Source: Mesostigma viride
Lineage: Eukaryota; Streptophyta; Mesostigmatophyceae; Mesostigmatales; Mesostigmataceae
DNA: 30,000 nt
Assembly: GCA_009746045.1 (NCBI GenBank)
Contig: RPFO01000034.1
Location: forward strand, 490,001 to 520,000
Reading direction: 5' to 3'
Of the stretch, positions 18,733 to 29,100 are shown one piece after another. How positions within the stretch are numbered: the stretch's first letter is position 1; each line of letters opens with the position of its first letter. The translations under genes were made by a program, and so were the position numbers. Below the pieces are notes generated by a model, which saw nothing but the letters and a program-made list of their open reading frames with translations, was not told the origin of the DNA and ran no database searches.

Positions 18733-19420
18733 CAGGGGTACCTAGTAGTATTTTCTGATCAGGCACTCCGCAAAGGTGAAAACCATTTGCGTTCAGTGCC
18801 GGGCCGCGGAAAACGCGGAAAAACGCGATCTGCAAGTGAATCCGACCGGAATCGAACTGGGGACCTCTCGCACCAATTTTCGCTGACTATAGGACGGGCG
18901 TCTCCGGTTACCATGGCATCGCCAACTTACACCTACAGTCATCCGCAAAAGTTCTCCTTTCCGGGGAGTGATGCAAGCCTTTCGGATTTGGTACTAGATA
19001 AATCACTCGAGATCTGTGTGTAGGAGTACTACACACGTGTCCACTCGAGACTTGTTCAGTCTCGAAACGTGAGACGGGCTGAACACGGCTGGATCCTTCT
19101 TTATTAGAAGGGGGCGTAGCCGGTACTATCGAAATCAGCCAAGCGTATATTCTGATCAGGCACTCCGCAAAGGTGAAAACCATTTGCGTTCAGTGCCGGG
19201 CCGCGGAAAACGCGGGAAAACGCGATCTGCAAGTGAATCCGACCGGAATCGAACTGGGGACCTCTCGCACCAATTTTCGCTGACTATATAGGACGGGCGT
19301 CTCCGGTTACCATGGCATCGCCAACTTACACCTACAGTCATCCGCAAAAGTTCTCCTTTCCGGGGAGTGATGCAAGCCTTTCGGATTTGGTACTAGATAA
19401 ATCAGGGGTACCTAGTAGTA
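18733..19420 (-). mobile_element. SINE-like composite: two 255-bp copies around a 140-bp middle, flanked by an 18-bp direct repeat
   Basis: Copies at about 18752-19009 and 19149-19404 are nearly identical, from TTCTGATCAGGCACTCCGC to GGTACTAGATAAATCA. The whole is bracketed by CAGGGGTACCTAGTAGTA at 18733-18750 and 19403-19420, a likely target duplication. On the minus strand each copy holds a B-box-like AGTTCGATTCC (18848-18858) and an A-box-like TGGTAACCGGAG (18902-18913), the layout of a tRNA-derived SINE. Alternatives: a miniature LTR element (the copies have TG...CA ends, but no PPT or 5-bp duplication is seen) or a partial tandem duplication. Confidence 0.65.
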
Positions 19421-19784
19421 GTTCGCTGGCACACAGGGACTGCGGCTGCAGAAACCTTTGGCGGGCGTCCAACCGGGCGTTTGATGGCTTGGGCAAAGCG
19501 GCCAGCCTGTCGCGCATGCGCTCAGCAATGATGCCGGGCGCATAGCGGATCGGAGGAGGGAGGGGCCGAGACGTGGTAGTGCCAACAACCACTGTGGGCT
19601 GGAATTTACCCCACAGCCCGTCCAGAGTCCGCTGCTTCGTCTCACCCATAGCTACGTACCTACCGCGACGAGAGAACCCACCACGATAGGCACAGATAGG
19701 CACCTTACCATACCGGTTATCCCCACAGATCAGCGATGTTTGCGCGCGAATTGTAGTTTCGCAGCCTCCCGCTCGAGGCCTCAA
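19421..19784 (-). pseudogene. Unrecognised reading frame inside the TIR element
   Basis: On the minus strand an open frame from 19784 includes MGETKQRTLDGLWGKFQPTV (from 19650) and runs to the nested insertion at 19420. If that insertion is skipped together with one copy of its 18-bp flanking repeat, the frame stays open through LLLGTPEYTLTIYARTVK to about 18560, past the left inverted repeat. It may be a remnant of a gene carried by the element, or chance. I do not recognise it. Confidence 0.25.
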
Positions 19785-19978
19785 GCCCTCAACACAGCTC
19801 CCGCGCTGCGCCGCGCCGGTTCAAACTCGCGCCGCGCCATTGCTAGGTCTGCGCCGCGCTGCGCCGGTGGCACCTAATTAATTTTGAGGTGTACGAGGCC
19901 AGATGGAGGTTTTTTGGGGGCCTGTACGAGGTCGATTCGTACATAATTATGCGTACTGATATAAGAGCCACTACGGTA

Positions 19979-20307
19979 ATTGAAGTTTCACTTTCCAGAC
20001 CTCCCAAATGACATAGTAGTATAGATTAATTAGAAGATTTTCGGCAATAGCACTTCATAAATTTCATGACATAACTACGCTGTAGACCAATTAATTAATT
20101 AATTAATAGACACGTGTATGCGTCACGTGAGCATATTGTAACGTGCCAAGCCTATCAGCCAGGCACGTTGGGAAAGATCGTTTCTAAATACGGGACTATC
20201 GTCCCGGGGTTATTGCCTGCCTTCGAAGGAAAGGGAATCACTATGCTATGGGCTACTTGCTGCGATCAAAGCGTAGGGCCTGGGGCATTATAAATTACCT
20301 TCTTGAG
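19979..20307. other. Intergenic, no recognised feature
   Basis: Only a short AATT tetranucleotide run at about 20091-20110 stands out. No gene or known element is seen. Confidence 0.6.
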
Positions 20308-20316
20308 TTCTTCGCA

Positions 20317-20404
<88 letters not shown>

Positions 20405-20549
20405 CTTGCGTGTCATGCGCAAAGGCATGCCACGGAGTACTATGCTAATCTCATTAGAAAAAATAATTACACAGAAGTTTAAGCAAATATCATCTGCATC
20501 ATTCCCCAACCATTAAGCACTAGATGGGGATGTAATCTTCTTCGCATGT
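20308..20549 (-). mobile_element. Severely 5'-truncated LINE copy with 12-bp target duplication and an expanded ACTT tail
   Basis: TTCTTCGCATGT occurs at 20308-20319 and 20538-20549. Between them, read on the minus strand, are about 133 bp matching the 3' end of the LINE at 29745-29880: last codons GATTACATCCCCATCTAG, then the 3' UTR ending GACACGCAAGTA. A 3' tail of about 21 tetranucleotide units follows (GTAA on the plus strand, 20320-20404). The full-length relative has only about three tail units. Confidence 0.92.
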
Positions 20550-20751
20550 GTTCATACACAAAGGGTTATGACAGACATGGATTCATTAGGCGCATGTACA
20601 AGGCCACGAGCCACAAGGTAGCCATGGCTGACGGCGGAGCTCATAAAGTTCTTTCACGTTTGAGCACCGAATTTAGCCGTGAATATCACTATCGCTTCGT
20701 CTTTCTAAGACGCACATGCTGATATAATTTTCCGAATCTATTACGCAATAT
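20550..20751. other. Leader region before the ORF1 remnant
   Basis: Two hundred bases with no recognised feature, probably including the 5' untranslated part of the ORF1-only element that follows. No target duplication could be assigned. Confidence 0.4.
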
Positions 20752-22166
20752 ATGACGAGCAAACGCTCCTCGACGCAACGCAGTTTGGCGGATGCGCTCG
20801 GCCATGAAAATCCGTCTGCAGCTCAGGCTGCAGCTTCGCCCTCAGGTCCGGCAGGCAGCGGTGACACTCGTCGTGCACTGGTGGTCGCCCAGCAACCTCC
20901 CGGGCTCACTGCCTCGCCATCGGCATCGCCTGACCCTAAACGCACCCGCTCAGCCGACAAACCAGGAGGGTCTTCAAGCCCCTCAGAACCGCGCTTTCGC
21001 GGGCCCCAACCTTTCCAGGTCGATGATCACGACTGGACCAACATGTCTCCGGACGATGCTATGCACTGCATCTTCTTCGGGGACTACGCCTCGCTTTACG
21101 ACCCTTGCCTCCATCTCCACGACATCAATCGCCTCATCTGCACCAACGGCAGTCGCTGGCACAACATCAGCCAGCTGTTCGGGTACCCCCGCCCCCAACT
21201 CCAGCATGCCGTCCTCAACTCCCTTCTCCAGCGCTCTGATGGCGAGATCTGGGCTCCATCCATCTCCGCCCCCACACTCCGTTCCATCCTCACGGAAGCC
21301 TTCCAGCAGCACGTGACCCCCCTTGCTGCCGACGTAGCAGCAATGGGCGGCACGCTGGCTACTGAACTTCCTCACCTTTCCACCATGCACCGCCGCCTCC
21401 ACCTCCACTGCCATTTCCGCCTCCACTGCCGACATCAAAGCCCAGCTCCTCGACCTCGACCAACGCCTTCAAGCCACCGCCACCGCCCTTGAGTGCTTGC
21501 ATGACACCGCCGGCCTCACCGCCCAGGCGGTGAAGGACACCGCCACCCAGCCGGCACCTGCTGGCCCGGGCCCGCGATGCTCCCTCCACCTGGGCGGACT
21601 TGCTTAAGGGGACGGTCCCGGCGCGAATATTTTGGCGCCGAAAAATTCACACCACCTCCACCACCTCCACCATCGCGGCACAACTCAAGCAACAAGCCCT
21701 CGACCTTCGCGAGGAGGCCGACATCAACAAGCGCAGCCACAATGTCATCGTCAAGCACTTCGACCAGCCGGCAGGTGAGACCTCCACGAGCCTTCTTGAG
21801 GCATTAAAGCGCGCCATTCTCGCCCCCATGCAACTCACTGGTGAGCTGCGGATGTCGGCTGTCCGCCTCCCCCGCGCACGGGGTAAGGCTAGCCCGGCAC
21901 CCGTGCTCCTCACCTTTAAGTACATGGCGGACAAGCTGGCGTTCCTTAAATGCCGCAAGAAGCTCTCGGAGACTCGCTTCACACTGGACGACGACTTGAC
22001 CCTGGCCCAGCAACAGCGGCGACGCGAGCTATGGCCGACCTACCTTCAGCTCCGGCAGAGCGCAGGGGGGAAGCCGGTATACTGGAGGGGGGCGGTCATC
22101 CACACGTTGACCACAAGCCCTGGCAGGCACCTCTTGCCACCTCAGGCTAGGGAATATACACAGTAG
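20752..22166 (+). pseudogene. L1-like ORF1 protein remnant (ORF1-only element, copy 1)
   Basis: It starts at MTSKRSSTQRSLADAL (20752) and runs open to 21492 in one frame. Coiled-coil-like sequence (TADIKAQLLDLDQRLQATAT) continues in a second frame to about 21606, and the C-terminal half continues in a third frame to the stop at 22166. At least two single-base shifts therefore break it. The C-terminal part (SHNVIVKHF, then PVLLTFKYMADKLAFLKCRKK, and LDDDLTLAQQQRRRELWPTY) matches the pattern of L1-type ORF1 C-terminal domains, which bind nucleic acid and act as chaperones. No endonuclease or reverse transcriptase follows, unlike in the LINE at 24842-29892. Confidence 0.75.
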
Positions 22167-22576
22167 TGTATAGATTAGTCAGGCTTAGCCTAGCATGTGG
22201 CCCACGTACGCGCATGTGCGCCCATAATGGCCCCCATGGATGATGCCTTCAGAATTTAGCCAAGCCATGCGTATAATGGGACCTCCCATGGATGTTGCGT
22301 TCAGAATTCGAACAGCCATGCTATGCCTATGCAGAGAGATGCTCTCTGTTGAGAAGCCATGCCCTTGCTCTTGTATAGCTATGCTGATCTTCCCCCACAT
22401 GACAGGCTCCCCCTAGTTAGCTGGGCATAGCTTGATAGATCATGGGGGTGCAGGTGCCCTGGGGCACCTAGAGCCTGAGGGGTAGTTTACATTCCCACCC
22501 TTGCAGGAAGTAGCCTAGAATGTATTAAAAGCCATACGCCCCTTCTCAGGGATATGTGCTATACAGATACTCCCAA
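22167..22576 (+). mobile_element. 3' untranslated region of ORF1-only element, copy 1
   Basis: It contains blocks shared with the copy at 22969-23370, such as CTCTTGTATAGCTATGCTGA, GGTGCAGGTGCCCT and TTACATTCCCACCCTTGCAG, ending at GATACTCCCAAC. An internal 56-bp duplication (CCCATGGATG(A/T)TGC(C/G)TTCAGAATT) lies at about 22228-22310. No reading frame is supported. Confidence 0.7.
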
Positions 22577-22968
22577 CATTTGAAATCCTTGCACGCATGG
22601 GCCTTCTTGGTGAGATTAAGCTGACCGCCCACCGCCTCCCCCGCGCGCGGGGTAAGGCAGGGGCGCCTCCGCTTCTTCTCATCTTTGAGAGCCCAGCGGA
22701 CAAGATTTCGTTTCTCAGACGCCGCAAGCGGCTCGAGAAGACTCACTTCACCGTGGACGACGACTTGACCCTGGCGCAGCAACAACGGCGACGGGAGCTA
22801 TGGCCGACCTACCTCCAGCTCCGGCAGACCAAGGCGGGCCAGCCGATGTACTGGAAGGGGGCGGCCATCTACGTCGGCCACAAGCCCTGGCGCACGCGAC
22901 CCCCTCGACCACCGCGGCCCCAGCGACTCCAGAAGCCCCAGCCTAGTAGGGGAATACAGCAGCAGTAG
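22577..22968 (+). pseudogene. 5'-truncated ORF1 remnant (ORF1-only element, copy 2)
   Basis: An open frame from about 22597 to the stop at 22968 encodes only the ORF1 C-terminal domain, aligned with copy 1: LTAHRLPRARGKAGAPPLLL, FTVDDDLTLAQQQRRRELWP, then a basic proline-rich end. It begins within 2 bp of the 3' end of copy 1. It is followed by the same type of 3' region (22969-23370), again without ORF2. Confidence 0.75.
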
Positions 22969-23425
22969 TGTAGAATAGTTAGACAGTGGCCTTGTACATG
23001 CCCGCCTACTACAGGCACTATACGGCAGCTGAGGCATAGCATTTTTAGTCATGTACATGTGTGCCTATGATGAGCCACCCTCCAGATGATGCCTAGCTTT
23101 ATATTATTATGCAGTGCCCATGCAGGGAGTCACTCTCTGCTGAGAAGTCATGCCCTAGCTCTTGTATAGCTATGCTGATCTTCCCCACCTATGACGGGCT
23201 CCCCTTAGCTGGGTGTTGCCCGAGACTCTGGGTGGTGCAGGTGCCCTAGTGCACCTAGAGCAAGTGTTGTTTACATTCCCACCCTTGCAGGAAGTAGCTT
23301 AGAATGTATTATAGGCCATATGCCCCTTCTCTGGGCTATGTGCTACAGATACTCCCAACGGAGTTATGTTCCTAATTAATTAATTAATACTCCCAACGGA
23401 GTTATGTTTCTAATTAATTAATTAA
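22969..23425 (+). mobile_element. 3' region and AATT-type tail of ORF1-only element, copy 2
   Basis: It shares blocks with 22167-22576 and ends in two tandem copies of ACTCCCAACGGAGTTATGTT followed by (AATT)n, at about 23349-23387 and 23388-23427. The AATT run may be the retrotransposon tail. Confidence 0.65.
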
Positions 23426-24240
23426 TTAATGGATTCATTAATTCATTTAGAATACGTTGAGGTTACGTCGAGTGATTGACAACGTCCGGACCTGTCATCC
23501 GACCTCCATCCTCGCTGCCTTTATGCCAAGCAGTGCATGCCACTAGGTCGGCACCAGCTGGCTGCTCCACTCTTGTGGCCCAAATTCACCCGTCACTAAG
23601 TTCCGGCCTGAAGTTCATTGTAGTGTGCCGAACTACGGGCCGAACATAGGGCTGATCCGGCCACTGTCCATGTCCTTGGTAACAATCGTTGCATGCACTA
23701 TATGCATCGGACATACATCTATCGATATATCTCACAATATCGCCAGTATTACCTCTAGAGATATCACTTCACCGACACACACATGTAGCCATGTATGTCC
23801 GAAGGTGCTGACTTCGAATCACTCTAAGCAACATTTGACGATAGTATAGCTACTCTTTTGCTCGTATCTTTTTACCTATTTATCCTTTTTGCCAAACTTC
23901 CAAGTGCTCGCTAGGCTCGACCCTATTCGGCACGCTACACATATGTACTCTGTGGGAGGGGAACATGGGATGGAATGGATGATGCTAGCTATCTAGTACC
24001 TAGTTACTGGGTAAAGTGGGCACCATGCACGGCCCGAATCGCTATGAATGCCATACGTGGTGTCGTGGTCACACGCGGAGCCCCCATGTACAGACTTGGG
24101 GGTGGTCTCCTTCATCACTACTCGATCAGTGCAAGCCATCTATCCTTGCGAACCATCCATCTGCCTCCATCTTACAGACAAAACACCTGGGAGGCTGCCC
24201 GGGTGCATGTGATCAAGCCCGTCTCGTCTTAGCGACTAGG
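23426..24240. other. Intergenic; dispersed repeat at 23821-23941
   Basis: The only recognised item is the second copy of the 120-bp repeat also found at 18291-18412 (CAACATTTGACGATAGTATA to TCGGCACGCTACA). The rest shows no gene, RNA or element. Confidence 0.6.
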
Positions 24241-24841
24241 GTAGCACATGTCCATGCCTAGTCTATATCACGGAAAGTCCACGGGTGGCAGCCCTGCCGC
24301 ACGCGGCCTTGTCGCGGCGCGGCCTGGGGCACGCCAGGTGAGGCCGGACATAACGTCCAGGCTGGGTGGGCTTGGTGCCAGCTAGTCTGTCTGATGTGTC
24401 TACCTGATCTGTGCGGGCCATGTGCCCGGATACGCCCAGGCGCCTGCATGTGCCTAAGAATGTAGGAAACATTGGGCAAATCAGCGTACAAATCCTCATC
24501 ACTAATGTGCTTAAACCAAAGGGGATGTTAAGAGCCTTGCGAAGCATCTTGGTGACGTTGCCGTCGAGTCGTTGCTCCATGCAGCTCCTGCGTCGCTGTC
24601 CAGGTCTCGGCGCCGTAGGTCAGGATCGTCAGAATGACGACCTTGAAGAGGTCACGCTTGACGATCCGGGGTAGGGCGGGGTTGCTCCACCAGCGGCGGT
24701 GGCCAGTCATGGAGTTGCGGCCACGCCATGCCGATCCGTGTCGTCAGGTCGTCCTCGCAGTCGGGAAGCCATTGAACTGCCGAGCAGCTTGAAGCGGCCT
24801 GAAGTAGGGTAGTTGACCTCAGTGCCGTCTAAGAGGCGGAG
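24240..24841 (-). pseudogene. C-terminal part of an older LINE ORF2, interrupted by the 24842-29892 LINE
   Basis: Read on the minus strand from 24841: LLDGTEVNYPTSGRFKLLGS, then, with frame changes, LFKVVILTILTYGAETWT, LDGNVTKMLRKAL, DLYADLPNVSYILRHMQAP and GHMARTDQVDT. These line up in order with LLDGSPV..RFKLLGS, LFKALVLSILLYGCEAWT, LDGTVTRMLRHIL, ELYCELPLVTHTIRH and GHLARTDQVNT of the intact-order LINE. Several frameshifts show it is dead. Its upstream part continues at 29893-30000. The left limit near 24240-24266 is uncertain. Confidence 0.88.
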
Positions 24842-24963
24842 AAATCAGAGCGCAAGGAATTACCGCCTGCTGCCGCCCGTGCAGGCGACGCCCCGCAGGC
24901 GCCAGCCATGCATAGGAGAAGACACGGGCAACTCTCAGGCTATGGAGTCTGCCGCCAAGAAAC

Positions 24964-26142
24964 ATGGGCCTAAATCCCCCCGTGGCCACACTGGCACGGC
25001 CCGGGCCCTGTTCGTCGCAGCCCCTGCCGACTCGGGGCACACCGCTACTGAAGTCCGCAATGCACCCTTCGACGCTGCGGCATTTTGCTAACGGCACAGC
25101 TAATGTGCAACTCCTTCTGACCTTGTCTAAGCTGGACTTCGTGGCTCTGCTCACCGAGATTATGCAACAAGGCCGGCCCCTACTCTGGCCTCAGCCACCG
25201 CCTGGGCTCACCGCCATTACCCCGGTTACCGACCCCAAGGACTTGACATCACTCAAGAAAAGTGAGTTGCGCGTCGTTGCCACGACGACGCTGCTGGGAA
25301 ATTCGGAACTGCTGCCAGTATCCGGATCTGCAGCAGCAGCAGCCCTTGCCGGTACGGTGGCGCAGAAGCTTGCCACGGAGCTGATAAATTCTGATCTCGC
25401 AGGCCACTTGGCTGCGGCGATCGAGGACAACGTGGCGGACAAGGTGGCGGCCCAGGTCGCCGGCACGCTGACGGAGGCGGTTGCCGGCACCCTCGCGGCG
25501 CAGGTGGCCGGCAATTTAGCGGACAACGTGGAGGCGCAGGTAGCGAAGGTGGCCCCGTCCTACGCGACTATGGCCAGCACAGCCATCCAAGAAATAGCCA
25601 CTAGCACTGCTCAGGCGGTCTCTAGGACCTTCGCCGACCGGGACAACAAAGAGCGGCGCGGCCGCACCATAATTATTCGTAATGTGGCGGCCCTCCCCCG
25701 GGAGACGGGGCTGAGCCTCCGCCTCAAGGTGGAGAAGGAACTCATCACCAACTTCCGCCTAGAGGACAGTGTCACAATTGACACCGTCCGCCGCCTACCG
25801 GGGCGCGCGGATGCGCCGGTGGCGCTCGTGCTTACGCGCCCCATCGGCAAGCACTATATTCTCCAACACCGCACCAAGCTACCACGAGGCTTGGGTTGGA
25901 GTCTCGACGACGATCTGACCCCGGCGCAGCTTCGCGCCCGCAGGGACCGGCTGGCACAAGAGGACGCGAAGGAGGCCCTCGCTGACCGCACGAAGAAGGT
26001 GCGGCTGCGGTGGAAGGACGACGCATGGCACATGGAGGTTACCTCACGGGAGGTTACCACGCCGAGGGGAGACGCGCGGGGGGTAGGGAGTAGGCCCTCC
26101 CCGCCCCCTCACACCGCGAGCAGCTACCGGGGGGTTAGCTAG
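24964..26142 (+). CDS. LINE ORF1 protein (L1-type nucleic-acid-binding coat protein)
   Basis: The open frame gives 392 residues. Residues of about 125-215 form an alanine-rich helical repeat (AAQVAGTLTEAVAGTLAAQV), probably a trimerising coiled coil. An RRM-like segment opens with RTIIIRNVAALP, and a C-terminal domain holds PIGKHYILQHRTKLPRGLGW and LDDDLTPAQLRARRDRL, all typical of L1-superfamily ORF1. The true start may be ATG 24942 in another frame (MESAAKKHGPKSPRG), which meets a stop at 25090 near the string ANGTANVQ shared by position, so a single-base shift near 25085 is possible. The protein would coat the LINE RNA in the cytoplasm. It ends 25 bp before ORF2. Confidence 0.8.
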   Translation: MGLNPPVATLARPGPCSSQPLPTRGTPLLKSAMHPSTLRHFANGTANVQLLLTLSKLDFVALLTEIMQQGRPLLWPQPPPGLTAITPVTDPKDLTSLKKSELRVVATTTLLGNSELLPVSGSAAAAALAGTVAQKLATELINSDLAGHLAAAIEDNVADKVAAQVAGTLTEAVAGTLAAQVAGNLADNVEAQVAKVAPSYATMASTAIQEIATSTAQAVSRTFADRDNKERRGRTIIIRNVAALPRETGLSLRLKVEKELITNFRLEDSVTIDTVRRLPGRADAPVALVLTRPIGKHYILQHRTKLPRGLGWSLDDDLTPAQLRARRDRLAQEDAKEALADRTKKVRLRWKDDAWHMEVTSREVTTPRGDARGVGSRPSPPPHTASSYRGVS

Positions 26143-26167
26143 AACCCACCCCCACACCCGTCGTCCG

Positions 26168-29100
26168 ATGGCCGAGCGTGTCTTGGATAGTCCAATCTCA
26201 CGGACGACGCAACGGAGTCAAAGCCGCGACCTTCATCGCCAACTTCGCAACAAGGAGCGCCTGCTGGCTTTCGCAACCCGGCACTCCCAACGGTATGCTG
26301 CATTCTTTGACCCCAAGACCAGGCGAGCAAGTCGCGCCGCCCGCCTGGAGGGTGCCCTATGCGCGTTGAAAAGTACTATGTTATCTCACGCCGCACACAC
26401 GTCCCCGCCAGCCTCCCCCCAACCCCCTGCCGACACCGCGGGTCCCCGGCGCCCCCTGCTGGGCCAACGCCGGCACCACTCGCTGCGCATCGCAACCTAC
26501 AATGTCCGCACCCTGCCCGGGGGAGATGCCCCCCGCGGGCCAACGAGCTTGTCCACTACTGCCGCCTATATGGCATTGATGTGCTTGGGGTCCAAGAGCA
26601 CCGACGCTCCTTTGAGGGCCCCGTTCAGCGTGTCACCCTCGCACTACAATGGCAACTGCTGTGCGGCCCGGCGCATGCACCGGGTCAGGGAGGAGTGGGC
26701 CTGCTGTGCTCCCCCACCGCTGCCGCCCAGCTCGTGGACCACAAACTTTGCTCGAATCGGATCCTTCAGTGCACTTTCCGCTCCCTTGAAGGACGGACCC
26801 CCATTATGCTCTCGGTAATTGTCGGATATGCCCCACATGCTGGGCACCCGGCCGAGGACCGCGCAGCGTTCTTCAACCAGTTGCTCGACATAGAGAAACA
26901 GATCCCACGTCAATACATCGTTGCCATCTTGGTGGATGCCAACGCGACCCTGCCCGTGGGCCGCGGGGGCTGCATGTATGCGCCGCGCCTAACCGATAGC
27001 AATGCCAACACCCCCCTACTTGAGCAACTGCTCACTGAGGGGGACTTGACTGCTGCCAATACGCTTTTTGCTAAACCGCCTGATGCACTAGTGACCTTTG
27101 TGGGCCCCATGCGCAGGGCGGCTGGCTCGATGCTCCCTCGGCGGCGATGTGTATGCTTGGACTACATACTTGTGCGCAAGTGCTGGCGCTCTTCCGTCAT
27201 CGATGCCCGTACGCTGACCACCCCCAGTGTCGCATCGGATCACGCATGGTCACCGCAACCTTGCGCCTACGTCTTCAGGCCCCTGCGCGCCGCCGCCCCC
27301 GGCCCCGCCCTGACTGGACCTGCTTACGCCCCGTCCGTGGGCGCAGGGAGAAGTGGTCAGCGGATGAGATACGCCGCGATGCAATCAGGTCTGCCTTCGT
27401 GGACGCGCAACCTTTGATGTACCTGGACGCAGATCGCGGTGTAGATCTCACGCCACCCTACGAACTGTTCATGCGATCGGTGGAGCTTGGCTCTAAGCTT
27501 CTCCCCGAGCAACCCCGCGCCCGACCAGCCCCGCTCTACCTGCGCGACGCCCGGGTGGTTGCCGCCCGGCTGGCGCTAGCGCAGGCCCGCCGCCGCGGGG
27601 AGGACCTGTACCCGTACCAGGAACGGCTTACTCAAGCATATACTGCCGCACATGCGGAGGAGGTGGAGACACTTGCCGCCGAAATCAATCGCCACACGGC
27701 CGCCAACCAGCACAAGGCGGCCTGGCGCTCTCTCGACCGTCTCACCGGACGCCGGGAAACGCAACGGGCTGACATCCCAGGCACCCCCAGTGAACGCCTT
27801 GAGATTTGGTTCAGCTCCCAGGCCAAACTATCAGGGGCCCCTGGCCCGCCCCCCCCGCTTGACCCCGCTGCAGCTGCACGCCCTGCGGCCAGCCGAGGCG
27901 GCCCCATTGAGCCCCCGCAGGCGCCCACCAGCGAGACGGACTACCTGGTCCCACCGCTCTCCGGCCCCTTGGTGGACGGCCCCCACGACGAGTGGACTCC
28001 CCAGGAATGGGCTGCTGCCATCTCCACCCTCCGCAATGATGCTGCCATGGGAGTGGACAATATTTCACCGGAGGTGGTTAAGATGCCTGAGCTTGAGCCT
28101 TTCCTCCGGGGTGTTTGCAACCGGATTCTACGAGATGGCCTCCCCCCGCCGACGTATTGGAAGACCGCTGTCCGGGTCATGCTGTACAAGGGCAAGGGGT
28201 CCGCCGCGGATACCGGCAACTACCGCGGCGTATGCCTCCAAAGCTGCGTGCTGAAAGTCTTCATGCGTCTCCTGCTGAACCGCATGCGCGCCAGCCTCGA
28301 TCCCCACCTAGGTGAGTCCCAGATGGGCTTCCGTGTTGGTCGCAATTGTGTTATGGTCACTATTACCGCGCGCCGCCTGATCGAGGAAGTGGGCCGCCTG
28401 GCCCCCGGCCTCTTGCCATTGCTATTGATCTTCGTGGATTACACCAAGGCATTCGATACGGTTATATGGGACGCCCTGTGGGTGGTCCTTCACCTGTTCC
28501 GTGTCCCATCGTACATCGTTGAGATCATCCGCCAGTTCTATGAAGGGTCCCAAGCCCAGGTCCGTACCGCCGACGGCGTCACTCCGGCGTTTCCCCTGCA
28601 CACCGGGGTGTGGCAGGGCTGTGTGCTCTCCCCATATCTATTCATCATTATGGTGGACTATATTATGCGGCGTGCACAAGCCCGCTTCGCCCGGGTGGAG
28701 GGGCGCCCGCCGGGGATCGAGGTCACGGAGTACGCCAGCTACGGCGGGGTTGACCCACCCTACCGCCTGAGCGATCTGATCTACGCTGATGACACGACAC
28801 TCGTGGAAACCCCAGAGTCAGCCCAACTGTGGCTAGACAGCTTATCACTGGAAGCGCGGGCGGTGGGGCTTATGATCAGCAAGAAAACGGAGGTCATGGC
28901 CATCGGCTTCCCTGCTGGGATAGCCCCACCCACCCTCCTCTTGCTAGACGGCAGCCCCGTCCCCCCGGCGACTCGCTTCAAGCTCCTTGGCAGCTGGCTT
29001 CCCTCCACGGCCGACGACATCAACACCCGCATTGGCCAGGCCTGGGCGGCCCTCCGCCGCCTCGACAGGTTCTGGACCTGTCGCTACCTGAGTGAGCGAC

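Larger units (their letters stand above)
18605..19978. mobile_element. TA-flanked terminal-inverted-repeat DNA element, about 1.37 kb
   Basis: TACCGTAGTGGCTCTTATA at 18605-18623 is the exact reverse complement of 19960-19978. The similarity continues imperfectly for about 45 bp inward (GTACGC then AATTAT and GTACGAA on both sides). If the outer TA is the duplicated target, the element is 18607-19976 with ends CCGTAG...CTACGG, as in Tc1/mariner-like non-autonomous elements. It carries a nested SINE-like insertion (18751-19402). No transposase is recognised. The TIR is exact; superfamily is inferred. Confidence 0.75.

Noticed and set aside
18835-18916. tRNA gene on the minus strand
   Set aside because: Has A- and B-box-like strings, but the T stem has mismatches and no anticodon stem pairs properly, and it lies inside a duplicated retroelement, so it is called SINE-like only.
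18752-19404. Miniature LTR retrotransposon (TRIM) with 255-bp LTRs
   Set aside because: Copies have TG...CA-like ends, but there is no tRNA primer site, no polypurine tract and no 4-6 bp target duplication; the 18-bp flanking repeat fits a non-LTR mechanism better.
26168-27417. Programmed frameshift between LINE endonuclease and reverse transcriptase
   Set aside because: Two separate one-base losses are needed, one directly beside a catalytic motif, with no slippery site and pseudoknot recognised.
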